Below are positions 18,890 to 24,467 of a stretch of DNA of 24,467 nt, piece by piece. The stretch's first letter is position 1. Each line of letters starts with the position of its first letter. The notes under the pieces are model-generated. The model was not told the origin of the DNA, searched no databases, and saw only the letters and a program-made list of their open reading frames with translations. Source of the stretch: Ministeria vibrans ATCC 50519. Taxonomy: Eukaryota; Opisthokonta; Filasterea. The DNA lies in the NCBI GenBank assembly GCA_943704425.1, contig CALSCP010000368.1, positions 1 to 24,467 on the forward strand. Direction: 5' to 3'. Both the position numbers and the translations under genes were made by a program.

Positions 18890-20867
18890 CTACAAGTCTT
18901 GGTGTGGCGTGACGTGCTGTGCCACCGCATAGACAGTGACGAGCAGCGCATCGATAATGTCGCGCTCTTCCAGTCGCACCCGGGTTGCCATTTGAACACG
19001 AACCTCGTTGATGTTACTACGACTGTCCATTGTGTGGATTGCGTCAATTGTGCTTGTGAGCTGCTCTTGAATGCGCTGGAGAAGTCCCATAATCAGCTCA
19101 ATCGAGGCAATTTCGTGTGCTTTGTCCATCGATTGATTCTACATCGACCGTTGAATTCAGCTTGTCTGTGTTTTTTTTGTCATACCTGGGAGAGTGTTTG
19201 AAGGAGCGAGTCGTAGTCAGAGTCGCGCGAGTGCTCCGACAAAGTGAGAATGCGCGCATAGGCCAACATGTGCAGTGGAATCATCTCTGTCTGCGTTCCA
19301 CTCACTGCAATACGCTCACCACTAAGGGACAAAAATAAAGAGAAAAATTGACCCGGAGATAGAAAAAAAAAGTTGAGTACGAGGGAGAAAGAAACAAGAA
19401 ATAATGAACAAATTGATAAGAGTTCAATTATTACTCGTCAGAAGCACAGTTCTTCCACACACACACACACACACAACCACCCCCCCTTTTTCACTTGTTT
19501 TCTCTCCTAATGTAGTACAACATACCTCTGCAGCTCCAGTGCCTTGAGCAGTCTGCGTGGGAGTGCATCAACAGACTCGGACGGCGCAATGGGCGGCATG
19601 GGCACCCACACCGCCCCATTGGGATTGACCAGCGGCACAAACCCATAGTCGCACAGGAGCCGACTCGACGGCGTCCGCGAGGCCGAGCTGTATGCCGCAA
19701 AATACTATTACGACAAAATACGCGCGTTATCATCACAATCATCATAAATTAATACGAATTGCGGTTCTGCTTACTTGACTGTTTCGAGAGACATTTCGAA
19801 TGGAGTGGCATTCAAAGTGCGTCGAGCGCTCGTTTGTGTAGCAGTCCGTGTTGACTGTATCCTCACCACGCACGTCCGTATTGAGCATGCCCGCCATAGG
19901 AACAAGACCTAAGCAGCGGACAGATCAACACTCGCACACGGCAGAAAGTCACATGCACAATCTCTTTACAATTTGCACTCTGCCATTGGCCCGATCCGTC
20001 TTTGACGCGAATGCGAAAGTTGCGCGACCATACAATGCTGGCGGCCCAAGCAAACTGTTCATAGGTAAAGGCAGACTCGTCTGGGAACACAACGGAAAAC
20101 AAACCGGGCACTTTCTCCACAAGGGTCTCTACAGGTCAACAGGAGCAAATGAGAATGATTTGGATCGCGCACTCCAATACGTAATAGCCCCGTACCATAA
20201 GCCTCTTTGAGATCACGCTCACGTTGAAGAGTCACCTCTTCCGCATTGGTGCCTTTCAGGTGCGCTCGTTCCGACACACTCCAAAAGAGCGGTGTGTTGA
20301 TCGCCGTAGGCAGTGCATTCACATAGGGGTGCAATGGCGAGTCGCGCCCGCGCGCTCGCTCGTAGCACAGATACAAGGCCATGCCATGCACGTCCTGCGG
20401 CAGCCAGTCTTCAATGATTCCGCCCACATCGCTCACAATGGCGTGCTCAATGCTCAGCACCAGTGACAGCGGTGTCCGCAGCACAATCGTCCCGTTCTAC
20501 ACGACGCACCGCACCCCATGCATCGTTCAAGGCCCACCCGCATCTCCAATTCCCACATTGTACCTTTAATGATCGTGTCGCAACCAGACCGCGTCCGTAT
20601 CCTTCAATCTCGGCAAGTTCAGCATTGCGAAGTTTCCCTTTACGAAAATCAAAAATACAAAAGAATAAAAAATCAAAAAATTAATAAAAATCGCAATCAC
20701 ACAATATATTCCCTCTTCTTCGCACCGCCCCCTTTGGTGAACCACTGGCGAAACTCTTTGACGGCGCTGTCAGCGGAAGAATCGCCAGCAACCTCCACCG
20801 CACATCCCACACAGACGAAAAGCAGCGCCAGGAGCCACGCGCGCCGCTCGCTTGCTCCTCCCATCAT
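18890..20867 (-). CDS. SET-domain protein of the SETD3/Rubisco-methyltransferase class, 457 aa, 8 exons
   Basis: Exons: 20867-20726, 20637-20564, 20496-20196, 20128-19970, 19908-19775, 19704-19526, 19321-19186, 19138-18890 (stop TAG). Members transfer methyl groups from S-adenosylmethionine to Lys or His of non-histone proteins. Visible: FRQWF, EGYGRGLVATRSL (cofactor site, about 62-74), NTPLFWS, FAWAASIVWSRNF, LVPMAGMLNTD and LLCDYGFVPLVNPN, then a helical C-terminus like the substrate-binding domain. The class normally has an LLNH motif in the active site; here it is MLNT, with the His replaced. The N-terminus (MMGGASERRAWLLALLFVCVG) resembles a signal peptide or anchor, unusual for this class. 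The donor of intron 1 (GGCG/GTGCGA) was chosen because it is the one that keeps the frame. Intron 7 is only 47 nt. Confidence 0.9.
19456..19474. repeat. (CA)n microsatellite in SET-gene intron 6
   Basis: A perfect CA run inside the 204-nt intron 6, reading (UG)n in the transcript and lying about 50 nt after the donor. Intron 6 is several times longer than the other introns of the gene. Confidence 0.95.
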
Positions 20868-20879
20868 CCAACACGTGCA
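20868..20879. promoter_or_regulatory. 12-nt gap between two divergent start codons
   Basis: The ATG of the SET gene (20867-20865, minus) and the ATG of the RINT1 gene (20880-20882, plus) are separated by AACACGTGCA and flanking bases. The gap contains CACGTG (20872-20877), a palindromic E-box. Promoter elements and both 5' UTRs must overlap the opposite gene. Confidence 0.6.
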
Positions 20880-23534
20880 ATGGAGGCGTCTCTCGAACAG
20901 GCAATGGTGGTAGGAATGTCCAACAAGTGTACAAAAGAATAGAAAAAAAAACAAAAATCTCAAAAAAGGTATCTTTTGTCGTTCATCAGGGCGTGCGCGA
21001 GGCACTCGTCGCAGCCGAAGAGTCTCAGCGTGATCTAGAAGAACGCATACTTGCGGCACGATCGGCCGCGAAGACTGCCGAAGCGGAAGCGACGGAGGCA
21101 AGACGACGCGCCGACCAAGTCCAACGACGACACGTCGACGTGGCCGCACGGCTCGCTAGCGGACTCGCCCAGGTTCCCAGTCCTCAAGTGGTCGATATTA
21201 TGGATCTGCAAAGCCAGGCACGGTCGCTCGAGCGCTCGTTGCGCTACACAGCCGTTCTCCAATCCGTCCAAACCACCTCAACCACTGTCCAAGCGGCCCT
21301 CAATGCCATTGCCACTCTCGACGCAACGTTCACAAGTAGCCCCGCGGCGAAACAGCCACAACAACCACCATTGGACGCCGCCGCCTTTGATGCTTTGGAG
21401 CAACTCTGGAACATCCACCGTGCGCTTGACCACTCGGCCTGCACGCACTTGCAAACAGTGACGGCCCATCTCGCAACGTCGCTGGCCGCCTCGGTTCAGA
21501 CACGACTTGAATCATCCATGCGTGTCACCCTTGCCTCCATGGGCTGGCCTCTTTGTCTCACCACCACCACTACCACTACGGCGGTGTCCGCCATCTCCAC
21601 AGTTCCCACCCTGTCCAAAAACGATCCCCCCTCCACCACCGCCACCACCACCACCACCACCACCACCACGACTGCAGCTGATAAGCTTCGCGCCGACTTT
21701 CATCGCGACCTCAATTCTCTTCAGCGTCTCCAACGCCTCACACGCACACCAACACTTGCAGTCGTCCAACTGCTACTCTCACCTGTGCGCAAACGTTTCA
21801 ACTACCACTTTTCGGGCGATCGCAAGACGAACCGTGCAGACAAGCCCGAGTGGTTCTTCACGCACGCACTCTCACTGATCCGTGACAGTCGTCGCTGGCT
21901 GCACGACAATGCCACAACGCTCATGTGCAGTGACGAAGAGCTTCACGACGCCCTCAGCGAGGGCATTGTCTCCCTAGTCAGCGCCAAGGTCAAGACGCTC
22001 GTGACGACGCCGACTTTTGTCAATGACCCCGTCCTCTTCTACCATCTTATGAGCGAGTGTCTTGCCTTTGAGCGCGAGCTGCGTGGACCCCAATATGCAT
22101 TTCCGTCACTTCTTCCCGGTCCCATTAGCGCCGTTACATGCGACGCAGACGTCTTCTCGGCCTGGCTCGCCCTCGAGCGCCGACTCGCCTTTGCGCGTCT
22201 TGACCAGCTGCTTGCGGCGCCTCTTGCGTGGGAGCGCAAGTACGCAGGTGACGCAGACGCCTTTTTGGCCCCCTCCGTTGCCTATGCCGTCGTGACTCTG
22301 GTGCACAGCATTGCCGATCGGTGTGCGCCCATTGTTCGTCCCTCGACGCGTCTTGCCTTTCTCAACTCTATTCAAAAGGCACTCCTCAAGGCCTTCATCA
22401 ACACAGTCTCGCTCAAGATGCGCGTCGAGTTCGCTCAAGTGCCCACTGTCGATGTGGCCGAGCGCTTCGCCACCGTCGCCAATGCCGTCCACTACGTCTC
22501 AACTGTGCTTACTGACATGGCTGACGAGCCCGAGTACCTTGCACTGCTGGCCAGTGACGCCCGTGAGAACAGCGGTGGGCCTGGCGAGCAGCAGCCACAG
22601 TCTGGGACGAGTGGTGGCAGAGAAGACGATGACACCTTGGCGGGGGCTGCAGGGGAGACGGCTGCCATTCTTGTTGAGGCTCTCGACGGCCTTCAAGACA
22701 AGCTTGTGTCGAGTGCCTTCTCGTGGATTGCCTCACAGCGACGACGCCCCACACGCGACGTACCCGCGAGCTCTCATAGTAGTGCATCGCACGGGATCGC
22801 TGCAGCCACTCCTCCATCTCCTGTGTCAGTCAATGTTTTTCAAGAGGAGCTGACGGATCTGGCTAAAATGCAGCGGGACATGGTTGAAGCCATTGCAGTG
22901 GGCACAGTTGCAACGGTACGCACGGCCGCAAAGGAGTACCTACACAGTCGATTCATGCGCGATGGCACAGCGAGTGCTGCCGCGCACAGTCTTGTCACGC
23001 CCGCACTCTGCGAGCCCTTAGCACTGCTCACCCACTGGCTTGCAACTGTCCGCGAGAGCATGGCCGCACCTGTATATGCATCTGTATGGCGTCGTGTTGC
23101 GTCCCTTCTCGACGATTTCCTCTTTGCCGATCTCGCCACACAGTCGCGCTTTGACCGCACCGGCGCACTCCAGTTCCGCACTGATCTTGCTGCTCTGCTG
23201 TTAGTCTTTTGCGACGAAACACGCAAGCCCGAAGCCTACATGCCAAAGTAACAGAAAGGAGAGAGAGAGGGGGGGGTGTTTGGTGGAGATAATTGTTTGT
23301 TGTTTTTTTTTCTTTTTTTTCGAATGTTTGTTTTGTAGGAGCGTTGAGGCGGGTTTGGTGCTAGCCATGGCGCCCAATGAGGCCAGTCAGCTGTTGAAAG
23401 CCATTCAGTCCGATCGTGGTGGCGATGACGCACTTAATGATGTTGGTGTGTATACACTGAGAGCGTCGCAGGTCTTGGTCGTCATGAAGCGATGTACTCA
23501 TTTTGAGTCGTTTGTGTACAGCGAGAAAAAATAA
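20880..23534 (+). CDS. RINT1: RINT1/Tip20-family vesicle tethering protein, 827 aa, 3 exons
   Basis: Exons: 20880-20909, 20990-23247 and 23339-23534 (stop TAA). RINT1 (Tip20 in yeast) belongs to the ER tethering complex NRZ/Dsl1 that captures Golgi-derived COPI vesicles. The N-terminal third is a coiled coil (REALVAAEESQRDLEERI) followed by DLQSQARSLERSLRYTAVLQ. The domain signature FNYHFSGDRKTNRADKPEWF (about residues 280-299) matches the strongly conserved human sequence, and LMSECLAFERELR and FSAWLALERRLAFARLDQLL also match. The last exon ends LNDVGVYTLRASQVLVVMKR, like the C-terminus of the family. Poly-Thr tracts interrupt the protein near 206-240. Exon 1 has only 10 codons; its donor could be 3 nt earlier (ATG/GTGGTA). 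Membrane segments are absent. Confidence 0.93.
21632..21669 (+). repeat. ACC trinucleotide run in RINT1 coding sequence
   Basis: About twelve ACC codons with single interruptions encode a poly-Thr tract between the coiled coil and the main RINT1 domain. A shorter ACC/ACT run lies at 21560-21578. Confidence 0.95.
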
Positions 23535-23606
23535 AAATAAATAATAATAATAAATTATTATTATTAATAATAATATAATTATAATTGATTGTATTTTTTT
23601 TTTGTC
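23535..23606. other. Short AT-rich spacer with inverted repeats
   Basis: The 72-nt gap between the RINT1 stop and the next start consists of TAA/ATT triplet runs that can fold on themselves (AATAATAATAAA with TTATTATTATT). AATAAA motifs overlap the RINT1 stop and follow it. It likely holds the RINT1 poly(A) site and the next promoter. Confidence 0.55.
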
Positions 23607-24467
23607 ATGATCGACTTGGATTTCTTTGAGAACTTTCCTTTGCTACCTGCCTCGGTTGCTGTGGTCGGCTCAAAACAGAGTGGCTGCAGCACGTTGGCAG
23701 CGCGTTTGGCAAAATCGCTAAATAGAGTGTATCTCAGTCGCGCGTCTGTCATTGTCGACGCACTCCGACCGACAGTGTGTGGCAATCAGAGTGTATTCTC
23801 GACGCTGTCTGTCGAGGTATGTCTCAGCCTTTTTCTATTGTCAACTTGGCAACGGTTGCTAAGGTGCTTTTTTCCCCCTCCTAGGCAAAATCACTCCTTT
23901 ACAGTGGCCAGGCTCTGTCCCCTTTGTTTACACTTGAGCTAATCAAAGCACGCATGGATGAACCGGATGTGGTCGATCGTGGTAATTTGTGATATTCAAA
24001 CTTTTTTTTGTTGTCTTTCATGCTTTCATCTTCACAGGATATGTGCTGGCGGCCAGCGGCGACGATTTCACGCCAGACTGGCTTCGAACATGCCCCGGTT
24101 CTCTGGAATATCTGGTGCGTGTGGAGATTGCCGCCGAGGATCTGTATCGACGAGTGCACGGAGCGCGAATTGATGCGAGCACGGGCCAGTTGATGTTGCC
24201 CCATCACTTTGATGGGAGGGCTCGCGTCGCGTGGCGAGCGCACCTACGACGCGACCATGACGCATGCGTTGTAGATACGTGTATGGGGGAGATTCTGAAA
24301 GAAAGAACGGTTGACAGCGGCAAGGAGGAGGAGGAGGAGGAGGCGCAAGCTCTCGACGACGATTTGTCTGGTGCGCCGAGTGCTCACAGCTGGGACTCTG
24401 TTGAAGACGGCGACGACGATGACGACGACGAAGAAGAAGAAGAAGAAGAAGAAGAAGAAGAAGAAGG
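23607..24467 (+). CDS. Adenylate-kinase-like protein, 5' part of gene (partial)
   Basis: Exons: 23607-23816, 23885-23981 and 24038 to the right end, still open there. The protein starts MIDLDFFENFPLL, then VAVVGSKQSGCSTLAARLAK, which has the spacing of a Walker A loop (GxxxxGKST) but Cys where the phosphate-binding Lys should be. Later parts fit a nucleoside monophosphate kinase: GQALSPLFTLELIKARM (helix before the core), GYVLAASGDDF in the place of GWVLDGFP, and DLYRRVHGARIDASTGQLM, like the R-x-x-x-R...P-x-T-G lid. Adenylate kinase domains arranged this way are known from the multi-domain AK7/AK9 type. The visible end is strongly acidic (Glu and Asp runs, 24326-24467), so a linker may follow and more domains may lie outside the window. 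Loss of the Lys suggests an inactive or altered first domain. Confidence 0.72.
24326..24343 (+). repeat. GGA/GAG triplet run
   Basis: Six consecutive GAG codons encode poly-Glu in the adenylate-kinase-like protein. Confidence 0.9.
24409..24467 (+). repeat. GAC/GAT then GAA triplet run at the window end
   Basis: About seven Asp codons followed by at least twelve GAA codons encode an acidic stretch that continues beyond the window. Being a pure triplet run it is prone to length errors in assembly. Confidence 0.93.

Overview
This window comes from the nuclear genome of a compact, intron-bearing, probably single-celled eukaryote. Every multi-exon gene can be closed with GT-AG introns (32 complete introns reconstructed, 47-356 nt, most 50-100 nt). 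Coding DNA is GC-rich, several gene ends run into AT-rich islands, and CA/TG microsatellites are common. TAA, TAG and TGA are all used as stops, so the code looks standard. A phostensin-like N-terminus and a very large LRR receptor kinase of the TKL type suggest a holozoan, amoebozoan or apusomonad/ancyromonad-grade protist, but the species cannot be fixed from the sequence.

Layout, left to right: (1) 162-638 (-), 5' part of a gene with two IPAWK motifs, as at the N-terminus of phostensin; it runs off the left end. (2) 921-5826 (-), a 7-exon, 1450-aa LRR receptor kinase. (3) 6034-7986 (-), an OFA-type major facilitator with a mitochondrial-like presequence. (4) 8138-9511 (-), triosephosphate isomerase in 6 exons. 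(5) 9779-14719 (-), a 1621-aa glycine-rich protein with two PH domains. (6) 14720-15644, a 925-bp gene-free divergent upstream region with a duplicated 27-bp block and CCAAT boxes. (7) 15645-16050 (+), a two-exon 70-aa microprotein. (8) 16246-17064 (-), a 5-exon, 171-aa secreted orphan. (9) 17237-18820 (+), translation termination factor eRF1. (10) 18890-20867 (-), an 8-exon SETD3/RLSMT-type SET protein. (11) 20880-23534 (+), RINT1/Tip20 vesicle-tethering factor; its start codon lies 12 nt from that of the SET gene. (12) 23607-24467 (+), 5' part of an adenylate-kinase-like gene that runs off the right end.

The most interesting observation is in eRF1. The reading frame is broken by TAA right after the GGQ domain signature, in the heptamer CTT TAA C, and eRF1 homology continues without any missing residue in the +1 frame to the normal C-terminus. 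This is the architecture of the bacterial release factor 2 gene (CUU UGA C), where termination at the internal stop competes with +1 slippage so that the factor controls its own synthesis. A GC-rich hairpin starts one to three bases after the stop. No splice pair can bridge the break. A one-base sequencing or assembly error in the TTT run is the main alternative and is cheap to test.

The other genes are mostly unrelated housekeeping or signalling genes packed tightly together; I see no functional cluster. Divergent pairs (5/7, 8/9, 10/11) share short upstream regions.
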